Source: Cepaea nemoralis
Lineage: Eukaryota; Mollusca; Gastropoda; Stylommatophora; Helicidae
Direction of reading: 5' to 3'
Length of the DNA stretch: 64,000 nucleotides
NCBI GenBank assembly: GCA_014155875.1
Contig: JACEFZ010011104.1
Location: 61,001 to 125,000 of the forward strand
Numbering within the stretch: the first letter of the stretch is position 1; each line of letters begins with the position of its first letter. Shown piece after piece: positions 10,573 through 22,526 of the stretch. Both the position numbers and the translations under genes were made by a program. The notes beneath the pieces were generated by a model that was given only the letters and a program-made list of their open reading frames with translations, searched no databases and was not told the origin of the DNA.

Positions 10573-11700
10573 TATGCCGTTCAGCAGTCACATGGGAATC
10601 AACGCAACGATGCACCACATCTCCACCCACTACTACTGGCCGGAAACGAATAGGGACATCCAACGATATGTCAAACCATGCCCATAATTTCAGAGATTGG
10701 TTGCAAGGCACTGGACACCACAAGCGACATTAAGGGAAATGTCCATCACTAAAACATCGTTTTATAAAGTGGTTGTGGACATAGTCGGACCTTTAAACAA
10801 GACAAAGTGAAGAAAGAAATGTATGCTAACACAAGTGAACACATTCTAGATGTGGGCCAAAACTGTGCCTTTGCCAGCGAGTTATTCCAAGCATGTAGCA
10901 GAAGCTCTACTTGGTATATATACGAGATTAGGATTTCAACTTTTGATCCTGACTCTTAATGGACCCCAGTTTAGAGGAAAGCTAATGGATGAAGTCTTCA
11001 AGCTGTTTCAGTCTAGACAGATACATACTTTAAAGTACCACCCTGCTTCAAATGGAGCTGTGGAACGCTTTAATGGAATTCTAATAACCATCTTGAAGAA
11101 ACTAGCTAAGGAAACATCAGATGCGTAGGATATATACATTCCGGCAGTACTTTTTTCTTACCGAGAAGTATCACACACATCTACTGGAATTGCACCAGCA
11201 AAATTATTGTTCGGGTGTCCAATCAAGGGACTATTGGAGTCTTTACTTTGTACATGGACTGATGTTTCAGTGGATGAGACTGTTGCGACTGCGTCTGCAT
11301 ATGTGGTAGAGTTAAAACAATGCCTTCAACTTGGCTGGAAATTAGCCGCAACCAATCCACGACAAGAACGACGTATAATGGCTAAAATGTTTATCAAGAC
11401 AGCACAGGATCGAGAGTTGGGAGAGAATGTGCTATTTCTCCTCCCCGCAAATCAAAACAAGTTGGAGATCGGTTGGACAGGACCTAATGTAGTAAGCTAA
11501 CTACATGGTCTCTGTAATTTGGACAGAGAAAGTCTTTCATCTCAATCTGTTACGAAAGTACAATGAGAGTGCCGCCACCGAGATAACACATTTGATAGCT
11601 TTGGCCGTAGCAAAGGAAGTGGAACAAGGAAACACAATCGGAGTTGTGTATCCTCTGCAGATCAAAGAGACTTATCGAGATGTGGACATCAGCTGAACAT
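10573..11700 (+). pseudogene. Gypsy integrase remnant
   Basis: An HHCC-like head (HHISTHYYWPETNRDIQRYV) is followed by the core: VVVDIVGPL supplies the first catalytic Asp near 10770; TLNGPQF replaces the usual second-Asp DNG with LNG, so the active site is broken; HPASNGAVERFNG has the Glu near 11060. Then FSYREVSHTSTGIAPAKLLFG and a C-terminal WTGPNVVS segment like the GPY/F module, and KVFHLNLLRKY. Stops near 10686, 10808, 11126 and 11500 cut the frame. Confidence 0.75.
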
Positions 11701-11735
11701 TGATGACGGATCAGCAGCAGCAGATTTGAGAGTGC

Positions 11736-12589
11736 TTGGAAAACTACGCAGAGATACTAACATACAAACCAGGAAGGACGGATCTCGTAGAAATTGACAT
11801 AAGGATGAAAGATCCAACACCTGTGCGAGTCAAACCCTACCCAGTTCCATACGCCAAAGCAAAAACTCTAAAGGGTGAGATCCAACAACTGCTTTCAGTT
11901 GGGATAATATCACCCTAAGAATATCTTTATAGTGCAAGCGTTGTTCTACTGAGGAAACCAAATGATGAAAATCGGTTGTGCATTGATTATAGAAATCTAC
12001 ACACTATAACAGTGGTCCCGCCTGAACCACTGCCGGATCAGAATCAACTTTTCACCAGCTTCAACAGAGCAAATTATTTCACGAGAATAGATCCCATTAA
12101 GGGATACTATCAAATGCCAGTGAAAAAAAAAACATAAGACCGTGTTTGGCTTCTGGACTCCTGATGAACACTATGGATTTAATGTCCTTCTTTTCGGATT
12201 ATGCAATGCTCCAAGTATATTCACTCGGATAATGAGGAAACTACTATATCGATTGCAACATCCACAGCATAGCAACTTCATGGATGACATCCTGATTGCT
12301 ACAGAAACATTCGAGGGACATATTGAGACATTGAAGATACTATTCAGCCGCCAGAAGGAAGTGGGGTTGACAACAAGACACAAGGAGTGCCATGCTGGAT
12401 TCTGGAAATTAGATTTTTCGGGACATTCAATTTCTCAAGAAATAAATGCAACCTAATGATGGCAATGTGGAGAAACTAAAGAATGCACTTCGTCCCAAAA
12501 AACAAAATAGGATGTTCGATCGTTTGTATCCTTCTGCGGATTATATCAAAGATACACCCCGAACTTCAATTTCCTCACATCTCCGTTGA
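11736..12589 (+). pseudogene. Gypsy reverse transcriptase remnant downstream of integrase
   Basis: NYAEILTYKPGRTDLVEIDI leads into VRVKPYPVPYAKAK, NRLCIDYRNL, NYFTRIDPIKGYYQMPV, FGLCNAPSIFTRIMRKLL and FMDDILIATETFEGH (the catalytic x-MDD). Stops at 11916 and 12136 and a frameshift near 12460 disable it. The frame meets LTR sequence at 12590 with no RNase H. Confidence 0.75.
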
Positions 12590-12653
12590 CAGAATCACAT
12601 TGGGAAAGAGGAACTCTAGTTGTCCTCTATCTCTTTGACATTGTTCCAAAACA
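12590..12653 (+). repeat. Putative 3' LTR fragment of the Gmr1-like element
   Basis: Matches 1591-1653 with about ten differences; both copies end AAAACA. Its abrupt join to the RT frame marks an internal deletion. Confidence 0.5.
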
Positions 12654-12904
12654 TTACACTGTCGTATAGATGCATTTTTTAAAATTTTTTATCCAAAATA
12701 TTCTTTGAACCCGTCTATAACATTTACATACAAATGCATGTGTGCGCAGTTCAGGTTCTTTAGTAAATATTCAGGTCTCACAGGTGTATGGTGCACTTGG
12801 AAAGATGCATGCTCTTAAGAATCTAATTTTTGTGGGTCTATTTGTTCCACACAGACCTCCGTGGCGAAGGAGGATACGGACGCGATTCGTAATCAGTGTT
12901 GCCG
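12654..12904. other. Unassigned, AT-rich
   Basis: Nothing recognised. Confidence 0.4.
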
Positions 12905-13040
12905 GTGCTCTTTTTTCCGAAAAGGTATTGGTGCCGGTCGTTCAAAATGCAATAACAAACTACTGAACGTTAAACTAGCCCAGGAATTACGAGCAGCCAA
13001 AATGATGGTGTTGACTGCTACGTCATGGAAGATACATGCA
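12905..13040 (+). repeat. SINE S1, degenerate copy
   Basis: Follows the S1 central and 3' part seen at 55275-55410: GCCGGTCGTTCAAAATGCAA, then AACAAACTACTGAACG, and a TGTTGACTGC...ATACATGC end. The head is not intact. Confidence 0.55.
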
Positions 13041-13675
13041 GCTAATCTGGTAAACACCACAATCTATTCAGTTGGTTTAATTTTCGAAGAGCAATAGATA
13101 TTCGTCTTCTGATTTCTTTCATTGTGTCACCATTGTTGACAAGTAATGACCTAAGATATTCAAAAGTCTCCACCGCCTTAAATCTTTTCTCATTAACATA
13201 TAATTTATTCTCCATGTTAGTTTTATGCGTATCCATTACCTTTGATATTGCTATGTTAAGATATATGTTATGGTTTTCACTATGCTTTTTGGTTGAGGTA
13301 TTAGTTGCTCTATAGCATTCTGTGATGTGGATAGTAATACTGTATTATCAGCATATCGAATCTCAGGTATTTTATTACCACCGATATTAAGGGCATCATA
13401 CTGCACCATAGTTATACCATCTCTGACATTCTCATTATATTTTCAGCGAACAGTTCTAACAAATAAGCTTACATAACACTATATATTCGATCTCCTTGCT
13501 TGTTGTCATTCCAATGTGGTGTCTCGCCATCTATTCTAACCGCTGCTTGTGGGTCTACATAAAGCATTTTTATGAGCTGGACTACATGTAATCTAAAGCC
13601 CGTTGTCCTCATGATTTCCCAAAGTTTCTGATGTTGTACATAGTCAAATGTATTTGAATAATCTACAAATCTATA

Positions 13676-14036
13676 AATGTTATAGAAGAGTTCTAAGTAT
13701 GTCTTGGGTAAAGAAAAGAACAAATGCATCAATACTTCAAGAGCTGAATATTGAAGAAGGTTGGCTATTAAAAACGATAAAACAAAGGAAAATGAAATAT
13801 TTTGGTCACTTGAAACGTCACGAAAGTTTGAAGAGAACAATAATGGAGGGGTATATGCCTGGGAAGAGAGGAGGAGGAAGGCCAACGAGAAGATGTGTGC
13901 AGGATGTGGCGGATGATCGCCAGATGGGTGTATCGGACGCGGGACATCTTGCTTATGATTGAGAGGTATTCAGGAAGGTTGTTATGGGAGCGAGGTTCTG
14001 CAAATGACATGCTACTGAATGAATGAATGAGAAATC
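13676..14036 (+). mobile_element. LINE 3' end (RTE-like C-terminus) with TGAA tail
   Basis: Encodes YRRVLSMSWVKKRTNASIL, WLLKTIKQRKMKYFGHL and GKRGGGRPTRRCVQDV, the usual C-terminal region of RTE-like ORF2, ending GARFCK-stop and an AATG-type tail at 14019-14031. Orientation is opposite to the LINE around it. Two readings are possible: a separate insertion, or twin-priming inversion of one element. Confidence 0.65.
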
Positions 14037-14414
14037 ATGAGAATAGGTTTATATCAAATTATCTACACTTCTCTGTCATTAAACGCAACTTGAGAATGCG
14101 ATCTCTTGTTATTCTTCCTTGTCTAAATACAGCTTGAACAACGTTAAACTCTTCTTCTTCCATTATTTTTACGAAGTCTTCCAATTATGATTTTTAGTAG
14201 AATGCTACATGCATAACTGATCAAATCAACGGTTCTATAGTTGGTGTATAATTTCAAGTTGCCCTTTTTGGTATTGGAATGAAGATAGTTAACTTCCAAT
14301 CTTTTTTCTTCAAATCTTCAAATTTTTTTTTTTCCATATCGTGTTACATAATGCATGATATATTTGTATGATTTCTTCTCCTTCCGCTGTAATTAGTTCA
14401 GCTAGTATATGATC

Positions 14415-14667
14415 GCCGGTCTTTCTGGCCGAGGTGTTACATCACTTTCTCCGTAATCCCGTTTATCACGCAGATTCTCGTAGCTGGCGAGAACTGGGAG
14501 CGGTTCGTCCCCCGCTGGTGACTTGCGGGATAACTGAGCCGGCCACTCAGAAAGCAATGGCAAACTACTGAGCGTAATCTTGCCAAGAAATCAACAGACA
14601 GCTGAAAGATGCTGCTGTTGACAGCGATGTCCTGTAAAGGGATATGCGAATTAAAAGAAAGAAAGAA
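14415..14667 (+). repeat. SINE S1 copy with target duplication
   Basis: Flanked by an 11-bp direct repeat AGTATATGATC (14404-14414 and 14668-14678). The head CCGGTCTTTCTGGCCGAGGT resembles a tRNA box A region, and GGTTCGTCCCC near 14492 a box B. The core contains CAGAAAGCAATGGCAAACTA, and the 3' end is CCTGTAAAGGGATATGC plus a GAAA-type tail. Confidence 0.8.
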
Positions 14668-14807
14668 AGTATATGATCACATTCTGGTGTGTCTTTTTTT
14701 CCCAAATATCTCATACAATTCCATCTAATAAGGATTCAGGTTCTGTCTCTGCTCTCATTTCTTTATGTATCTCATTCATATCCTCAGAGTCATTCATATA
14801 ATACATT

Positions 14808-15216
14808 AGTTAGTCTTTCCTCTTGAGCCTAAGGCGGCGAATAGGGCAGAAGTCCTGTCTCTCCATGCTTGGCGGTTCGCTGCTACCTGTTGTAGATCTT
14901 GGATATTTACTTGGCCATTGAATGAGCCTTCTCTAATGATGGTTCTACGCAGGGTCTCTCTTGGTCTTCCCCGTTTTCTTTTCCTTACTGGTGACCATAT
15001 GAGGGCTTGGTAGGGGAGTCTTGACTTGTCCATTCTGAGTACGTGGCCGATGTAGTTCCAACGGCGTCTTCTTATGAAATTGGATACTGTATCTTGCTTA
15101 GTCTCTTGTCTTATTTGCGAATTGGTTCTGAAGTCTGTCCAGTGGATGTTTAGAAGTCTTCTAAGACATTTGTTCTCAAAATTGTCTAATTTTTTTATCT
15201 AAAGCTACCGTTGATT
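14808..15216 (-). mobile_element. LINE C-terminal fragment (family F) with target duplication
   Basis: Minus strand encodes HWTDFRTNSQI, RMDKSRLPYQALIWSPV, KRKRGRPRETLRRTIIREG and QQVAANRQAWRDRTSALFAA, a common LINE ORF2 C-terminus. A 12-bp repeat ATATAATACATT (14796-14807 and 15217-15228) flanks it, so it is a 5'-truncated insertion into the RTE-like LINE. Confidence 0.75.
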
Positions 15217-15555
15217 ATATAATACATTCCATTGCTGTAATCCTTCCATCTTTATAGAATTTGTATTGATTCTGTTAATGTATTTTCCAACTTGTCACAG
15301 ATAACATTTAATTAAGTTTGAATATTTCTTGTTAATAACGTCATATCGTTGAATATTTCGTAATCTCTTCCGGTTTTATGATACTGGTCTATTCTAATAC
15401 AACATTCTTGTTTATGCTGGTTTGTGTCCATTCTTGTGGTCTTCCTTATTCTTCGTGTTAAAGATTTATACTTCTTTCTGCTGTTATCGGTTTCTCCTAC
15501 TTTCTGTTTCAGTTCCCTTCGTTGTTTTAATAATGCTCACTTGTTTGATGTAACC

Positions 15556-15858
<303 letters not shown>

Positions 15859-16445
15859 ATTATTGTAAAGTTCTATTATTCTATCAGCAATAATATTGGT
15901 GATGCTGCTGTCCCATGTAATTCTTATATGTATATTGTGTGAAAGATATTGCCATGACCTTGGCTACTTCATAGCATAGTCAAGCCATAATCCAGGTTAG
16001 ATGTTAGACGTTATGGCAGTGTTCAGTAAGTGGACACCTGGAATGTGAAAAGTGGGTACTTTTCACATAACGTGAAAACGTTGGGACTCACTTCCCAGAT
16101 CAACAGGAAATGGGGTCCGGACAAGGGACTCTAGCTTGTGGGTTCGTCGAGCTCGGACCACATCATGACGATGAAATATGGCCAACACTGAGGCACTATT
16201 TTATTAAGTGTTCAGTAGTGTTGTATACAGTATATTGTGGCTTATATGATGATGATGAAGTCTACTTTAAATTGCTTATTATAGATGAAAACTTACACTT
16301 GTGTACAAGTCACATCTGTGTTAGAATGCAGAGTTTTGTTCGATCGTGAGTTGATACAGTTTGTAGAGAATGGCAGAGTTTACAATTAGTAAGATGAAGT
16401 GGTGAATAGTTATCAGCGAAGTGAAGATAAATATCCATGTAACAG
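15859..16445. other. Unassigned
   Basis: No coding or repeat family recognised apart from short microsatellite edges. Confidence 0.4.
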
Positions 16446-16575
16446 AGCCGCCACATGGCATGGACGAGACAGAAACACTGAGCTGATCCACGACACTGGT
16501 GATCGAGTGAAATGGCGAGTCATGACCGCCCACGCTTTCCGGCATGGCACATGATTGATTGATTGATTGATTGAT
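16446..16575 (+). mobile_element. RTE-B LINE 3' end with TGAT tail
   Basis: Matches the last 100 bases of the RTE-B ORF (CACATGGCATGG...GAGCTGATCCACGAC) and ends GGCACATGATTGATTGATTG, where TGA is both stop codon and first tail unit. Strongly 5'-truncated. Confidence 0.8.
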
Positions 16576-16932
16576 TTATAGTAACAGAGCCTGTCCCTCG
16601 GTGTAGACGACGAAGCCGAGAGATAAGTAACAACGGTGACGATATGGGCAGGATTCTAGACGTTATAACTAATATCCCTTGGCATCGGAAACATCCAGTA
16701 AACAAAGCAGAGCTGCAATCGCGCTCTACAATAGACCAGAGCCTCAATCGCGTCCAGAAAATAAATCAGAGCTGCAATCGCGCTCGAAGAAAGTGTCATA
16801 GTAATAAGCCCGCTTAAAACAAAGTAATACAGCAACAATTAGAAGACCCAATGAGCAACCATCCTCTCATTGGCATATATAAATACATAGTTCTTTCGAA
16901 CACTAGTGGCGTGGGACAACCAGCGAGAGATC
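16576..16932. other. Unassigned, with a short degenerate tandem motif
   Basis: The motif AGAGC(T)GCAATCGCGCTC occurs three times at 16710-16782 at about 33-bp spacing. A TATATAAATAC box lies near 16877. It could be LTR-like, but no partner copy exists in the window. Confidence 0.35.
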
Positions 16933-17030
16933 TTTATTTTCTTATATTTTCAAGGGGTATCAAATTTGGCGCGTAGGCCCGTCTTACATTCGGCCCTTAC
17001 AATCACTCATCTTTCGTTCATCAACAAAGC
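16933..17030 (-). repeat. CR1/L2-like LINE 3'-UTR fragment
   Basis: Contains GGCCCGTCTTACATTCGGCC, shared with the 3' UTR of the LINE at 58-63 kb (antisense copy at 60757) and with 23846-24000. Confidence 0.6.
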
Positions 17031-17104
17031 ATGATGCATTCACATAGGGGAAAAAAAACATTGTCAAACGAATGTTGTAAGCATAAACAATGAATATTCT
17101 CATG

Positions 17105-17712
<608 letters not shown>

Positions 17713-18234
17713 TAGGGCTGGGGCGATTCGATCTCATTTCTATAAATTTATTCTTGGCAGTCGGTGTAATTCTTATTTAAAAGTATTTTATTGTCAATCA
17801 ACCAAACAGTTTTACAGTTTGTGGAGCTCATATATGTTATGTCCACAGTGGAAAATAAGGTATCACATTTTGTTTCAATATAGCATATATAAGAAAATGA
17901 TAACTTACGTGTGTATGCCATGCAAATGATAACAATGACTGCCCATAGATTCATTCTGACTTGTACTGTGGAGAGAATATACATGTATTTGTAAATGTCA
18001 GTCGCAAGTCAAATTTTGTAAATGATGCAATGTGAAGTTTTAAGTTTTTTTTTTAAACAGCCAATCACGTGACATTTTTGTAAATAGTATTTTTACAAAA
18101 TAAATGACATAGTTACCTCTCAACGTTTGACACAGTAGACAAATATCGTTTATGAAACATACTCACTCCGTGGAAGTCTTGAGCACAATGCATCATTTAT
18201 TTACGGCATCAGACGCATAATCGTAAACTGAGTA
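17713..18234. other. Unassigned, AT-rich
   Basis: Nothing recognised. Confidence 0.4.
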
Positions 18235-18486
18235 GAGACATCAGACGTAGACAGTCAAAATTTGCTGGTCACATTATGAGAAAAAATAAATTGGAGAAAT
18301 TTGTGACAACTGGCAAGATCGAGGGGAATAGAACAAGGGAAAGGCAGAAAAGTAAATACCTGGATGGTTTGCCCACGTGGCATGGTCGAGACAGGAACAC
18401 TTTGGGATCCACGATTCTGCTGATCGAGTGAGTTGGCGAAGCATGACTGCAAACGGTTATCGGCATGTCACATGATGATGATGATA
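18235..18486 (+). mobile_element. RTE-B LINE 3' end with TGA tail
   Basis: Same 3' ORF end as 31197-31433 (AGACAGTCAAAATTTGCTGG, then a GACAACTGGCAAGATCGAGG segment). Ends TCACATGATGATGATGAT with the stop inside the tail. Confidence 0.8.
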
Positions 18487-18772
18487 CCCATAATCTCACG
18501 ATGAGAGCGGATCGTACCACCCTGGCTCTATGTTGTCTCAAAACCCATTCTATATTTTTAATTGAACCAGGTCTGCACGAGCCAGAGGCGATAGTCATAA
18601 CCCTTTAGAAACTGAGCAGCACGATTAGCCGCTTTTCCCATTGCGAAAGCCCGCTTTAAACTCGATAAACTCCATACATTTTGCTTTTAGATGTGAGTGC
18701 AATGGGCTGATTTTGCGTGATGGCCAGCTTTTCTTTTTACCAGTGGCCCTTGGTATCAAAAGAAATATCAAG

Positions 18773-18900
18773 GTACTTTTCTGTTAATTCACCCCAATCA
18801 AAAAACCATCCCTTACAGAGCCTCATTTACATCTGTCCAGCAATAAGTTCCGGTTATGTGTTCGGTGGACGTCTGGACCAATCGATGGATGTTTTTTTAG
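18773..18900 (+). repeat. Repeat X, direct copy
   Basis: About 100 bases (GGTACTTTTCTGTTAATTCA ... GTTCGGTGGAC) recur inverted at 20641-20741. The following CAATCGATGGATG recurs inverted at about 19068-19080, on the far side of the LINE inserted between them. Identity unknown. Confidence 0.55.
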
Positions 18901-18957
18901 ACTTTGGGCTCGCAGGGCCCTCCTTGTCGTCGTAATTTTTGACCCGTAGGGTACCAC

Positions 18958-19040
18958 TGATAAAACGATGGGATACGTGCACCAATGTTGGTGAAAATTA
19001 TGTTGAGAAATAAAGGGACAATGTATGTATAAAATTAAAC
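18958..19040 (+). pseudogene. mariner transposase 3' fragment
   Basis: Encodes KRWDTCTNVGENYVEK-stop and 3' flank, about 90% identical and in opposite orientation to 20855-20935 of the larger mariner. Confidence 0.7.
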
Positions 19041-19082
19041 CTACGGGCTTAAAAAACTAACAACACATCCATCGATTGATTG

Positions 19083-20640
19083 ATTGATTGATTTAGGAAT
19101 CGACATCACAGCATTCGGGGCATTTCCATAAGCGCTCCGTCCCCATCCTCAGCAGCCAGCGAAGAGTTCCAACACTAATAGTACCAGTAGCAATCTGATT
19201 ATATGTCCGTCTCGCCTTTCCTCTGAGCGTTGAGCGTCGGCCAGATCCCCTCGTCACTCCTCGCTGTCTCATTCTTGCCAGACCATGGTAATCCATTTGC
19301 TCCTCCGAGGTGTGCACGTGCTCCCACAAGGCCGCAACCACGTCTGCCTTGTCATGTATCAATACTCCACCAAGTTCTGCAGAGCCAGCCAATCTGTCCG
19401 CCTGTTCATTTCCCAGCACACCGGCATGCCCCGGAGAAAAGATCCAGGCGATGCTTGTCACCCGTGACCTCCGAAGCGAAGCAAGCCACTCCGCACGAAG
19501 CCTGCCCGTCCTCACCCTCGTCAGCATGCTTTCTGAGTCAGTTACAATCACGATGTGTGTGTGTGTGTGTGTGTGTCGTATTCTCCATCCAGCGGAGAGC
19601 CGCAGTGACCGCCTCCACCTCCATTCTTAAGCTGGATGTTGTGGTATCATATGCCAGGCTCTCCTGCCCCAAACGTCGACCATTGGCTTTGGCTATGAAC
19701 CCCCAGCCACGTTTCTCACCTCTTGACACCGAACCATCTGTGTAGATAATCACATCACCCGAGTGAGCATTGTCCTGAATTAGTTGCTGGATTTCCACTT
19801 CCGTGGCCCCTGCTGGCCACTCCCTGTACTCCCGGCTTAATGTGATTATAACTCTGCCCAATTATGACTGCTCCGCTGGCACTCTGACCCACTCCTCTCC
19901 ACGCCTAATGTTCTCCAAGGGGCACACCTGTCTGATCGTATCCTCTGCCTGAGCCATCCATGATTTCCCTCTTATCAGTCGCTGACCCTTAACTGCGTCC
20001 AGCGCCTCATGCAGTGGGTGGTCTGTGTCTGCAGCTACTCTGAGGTATGCCTTCGCCTGCATCACCTTGAGCCTACCAGCAACAGTCGGCAGACCAAGGA
20101 TGTAACGCATACACACTACTGGGGTGTCTCTAGTGCATCCCAGAATGACCCGCATAGCTTCGTTCTGTATGCGCTCTAACTTCACCAGCTGACTCTCTGA
20201 GACAGTGAGCAGACCTAATCCATAATCAATTACTGAGAGGATCAAGTGCTGGTATAGTGTGAAAAGCATTCTCTGCTCTGTGTCCATTGCAGCCATAGTT
20301 TTAAGTGCACTGAGTCCCTTTTGAGATCTTGTCACAACCGTCTCCACATGGTCCTTGAAGGATAGGCTCCTGTCAAATGTGATCTCCAGATACTTCAGTT
20401 TGTTCTCTCTGCTGACATTTCTACCATCTATCGCGAGGCTTGGGACATCAGCTCTCACAATCCTGTTGTCCAGAGAGCACCACAAAACAGCCGCCTTTTC
20501 CGGGTGGATGACAGCACTCATTTCAGTGCACCAGTCAATCACTTTGTCTACTGTCGCCTGTAGCTCCTGGGCTGTTTGCTCCCTATCTCTCCCCTGCCTA
20601 TATGCAAGAATATCATCTGCAAATGTCGATCTATCGATCT
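19083..20640 (-). pseudogene. I-like LINE (family C), RT C-terminus plus RNase H
   Basis: 5'-truncated non-LTR retrotransposon. It begins at the RT catalytic motif (STFADDILAYRQGRD), continues through the thumb (YGLGLLTVSESQLVKLERIQ, NEAMRVILGCTRDTP) into an RNase H domain (VIIYTDGSVSRG, MEVEAVTAAL, VTDSESMLTRV, GHAGVLGNEQADRLA), and ends at a stop followed by an ATCA tail. RNase H downstream of RT is typical of the I superfamily. It is disabled by an in-frame TAA near 19860 and by a GT microsatellite (19554-19575) that shifts the frame inside RNase H. It inserted into repeat X. Confidence 0.8.
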
Positions 20641-20741
20641 GTCCAGCAGTCCACCGAACACTTAACCAGAAGTGATTGCTGAACATATGCAAATGAGGTC
20701 CTGTAAGGGATGCTTTTTTGTTTGGTGTGAATTAACAGAAA
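20641..20741 (-). repeat. Repeat X, inverted copy split by the I-like LINE
   Basis: Inverted partner of 18773-18873. Its continuation CATCCATCGATTG sits at 19068-19080, so the LINE at 19083-20640 landed inside it. Confidence 0.55.
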
Positions 20742-21483
20742 AGTACCAACATGTCATTTTTTTTTTTAAATTGTGTACGAGGGGAAGTTAATAAGTAAGT
20801 CACAAATGACTGTAGAAAAATAACTAGATATGATAACAACTTGAAACAAGTTTATTTTTATACATACATTGTCCCTTTATTTCTCAACATAATTTTCACC
20901 AATATTGGTGTACTTATCCCATCGTTTTATCAGTCCCCCAACATCGGCTGCATAGAATTGCGTGCTCTTTTTTCTAAACCACGTTTTCACTTCACATTCA
21001 CCTTCGGCGTCATTCAAGAAATGTCTCCCGCCAAGGTGGGTTTTCATTGGACCAAAAAGGTTTAAATCGCTGGGGCTGAGTCGCGGCTGTTGGATGGATG
21101 TTCCAGAACTTCCCACCTTAGTTGGTTAATTGTCGCCTGAGTTAATCGGGCCGTATGTGGTCTGGCATTGTCATGAAGAAGCAACACTCCTCTAGTCAGC
21201 AGTCCTGGACGTTTTCTTCGAATTGCATCATGAAGCATCGATAGAACTTTATAGTATGATTCAGAATTCACATTGTCACCTTTCTTCTTGAAATCAGTTG
21301 AAAGGACTCCGTGACAAACCTATAACATTGTCAGCATAATCTTCACTGCTGATGGCGTAACCTTGAAATTTTGGACACAAGGCTATGAAGGATGTTTCCA
21401 TTGCACTGAAGCACGCTTTTATTCGGGCTGGTAGTAATGCACCTATTATTCGTCCCCAGTAACCATCCTGTTCAGCATGTCTT

Positions 21484-21925
21484 TGTCAGAGCCTAAGTGT
21501 GCAGCAACATCGTTACGGCCCCCGGCGGACAAGAGTTGTCGGCTGGCGAGATTCTTACCTGACAGCGCGACCAGCGCTGACGACAGACGCACGCAAAGCC
21601 ACGTGACCCCACGAGAGGCAGTGGGCAGTGTGTGTTAATCTCAGACCAAGCTGGGACTGGACATCTGAACGGACGTGTGTGTCGAGAGCAAGGCGTTTTG
21701 TGTGAATCTCCGTGGTTGTGAGCTGAACGACTGATATCGTGAGCGTTAGACCTATGAGCTGTTTTGTGGTTGTGAGTTATCTGTTGTACATTGCTGTAAC
21801 TATTGTTATGTATTTAATGTGGTAATAAATCCATAGAACTTGTTGCTGTGTCTTACGTCGAATTACGTTTGTACTTGTACTGTCTCACATGTGTTAGCCA
21901 ACGAGCCTAATAGAAGATCCTGACA
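21484..21925 (+). repeat. Left LTR of the TRIM-like element
   Basis: 442 bp, TG...CA ends, no difference from the right copy by eye. Confidence 0.92.
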
Positions 21926-22526
21926 TGTGTGGACGTGGGTTGCTCGTCATTATTTAAGAACCTAATATATTTAGACGTGTGTTGTTCGTCTTTGTGATTT
22001 AAAACTATAATTCTTGTACTTGTAAAATTTGTCAAGGTTATAGTGATGTACATGTGATCGGAAAAGTCTCAGTGTGATCCATTGCTACATTGTCTAAATA
22101 TGTTTAATATCATTAGTAAATGTACAGTACATATTGTTTGATCCTGTAAACGTGTTAAACATTTGTAATTCGTGAAACTTGTCACCGTTTGACCTTGTCA
22201 ACCTTGTGATTTTGCCACCATTTTGACCTTGTCGCCATCTTGTAAACTTGATGTCTTTGTCCTTACTGAATGTCATCTTGATGTAAGTGATGTGTCATCA
22301 ATGTTATTGAGTGTTCAAATACAGATAGATTGTTGTTGTGTATTGAGTTTGTGGAACGCAAAGAGTTTTGGAAAGAGTGTGATTTCTGTTGAAAGAAACA
22401 CTGTTGACGACAAATTTACGACATACAATTATACTCAACGCCATCCAAACCAAATTAACACTACCCCAGTATATACATACATCATGAATGAAAGATGGCA
22501 TCTTTCATTGAAGTACCCGGGGAGAA

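Larger units (their letters stand above)
1591..12653 (+). mobile_element. Degenerate Ty3/gypsy LTR element, Gmr1-like (INT before RT)
   Basis: The worn outer element runs from a 5' LTR remnant (1591-1653) to a 3' LTR remnant (12590-12653). After removing the nested insertion at 1748-8921, the order is leader, gag (9055), protease-like (about 10040), integrase (10573), reverse transcriptase (11736). Integrase upstream of RT in a gypsy-type pol is the hallmark of the Gmr1 group. RNase H is missing: the RT frame is cut at about 12590 directly by LTR sequence, implying an internal deletion. Many stops and frameshifts make it non-coding. Confidence 0.6.
13042..15550 (-). mobile_element. RTE-like LINE, antisense and broken into pieces
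   Basis: Minus-strand RT pieces occur in order across the interval. 15229-15550 is the upstream region. 14679-14795 and 14037-14403 hold the linker and early RT (VRE-like text such as LAELITAEGEEIIQIYHAL and RITRDRI). 13042-13680 holds later RT (FVDYSNTFDYVQHQKLWEI, VVQLIKMLYVDPQAAVRIDG, then VETFEYLRSLLVN). The gaps are filled by later insertions: a plus-strand LINE 3' end (13676-14036), SINE S1 (14415-14667) and another LINE end (14808-15216). Frames are broken throughout. The group is judged from the RTE-type RT blocks. Confidence 0.6.

Noticed and set aside
12171..12383. Antisense ORF over the gypsy RT
   Set aside because: Shadow of the RT frame.
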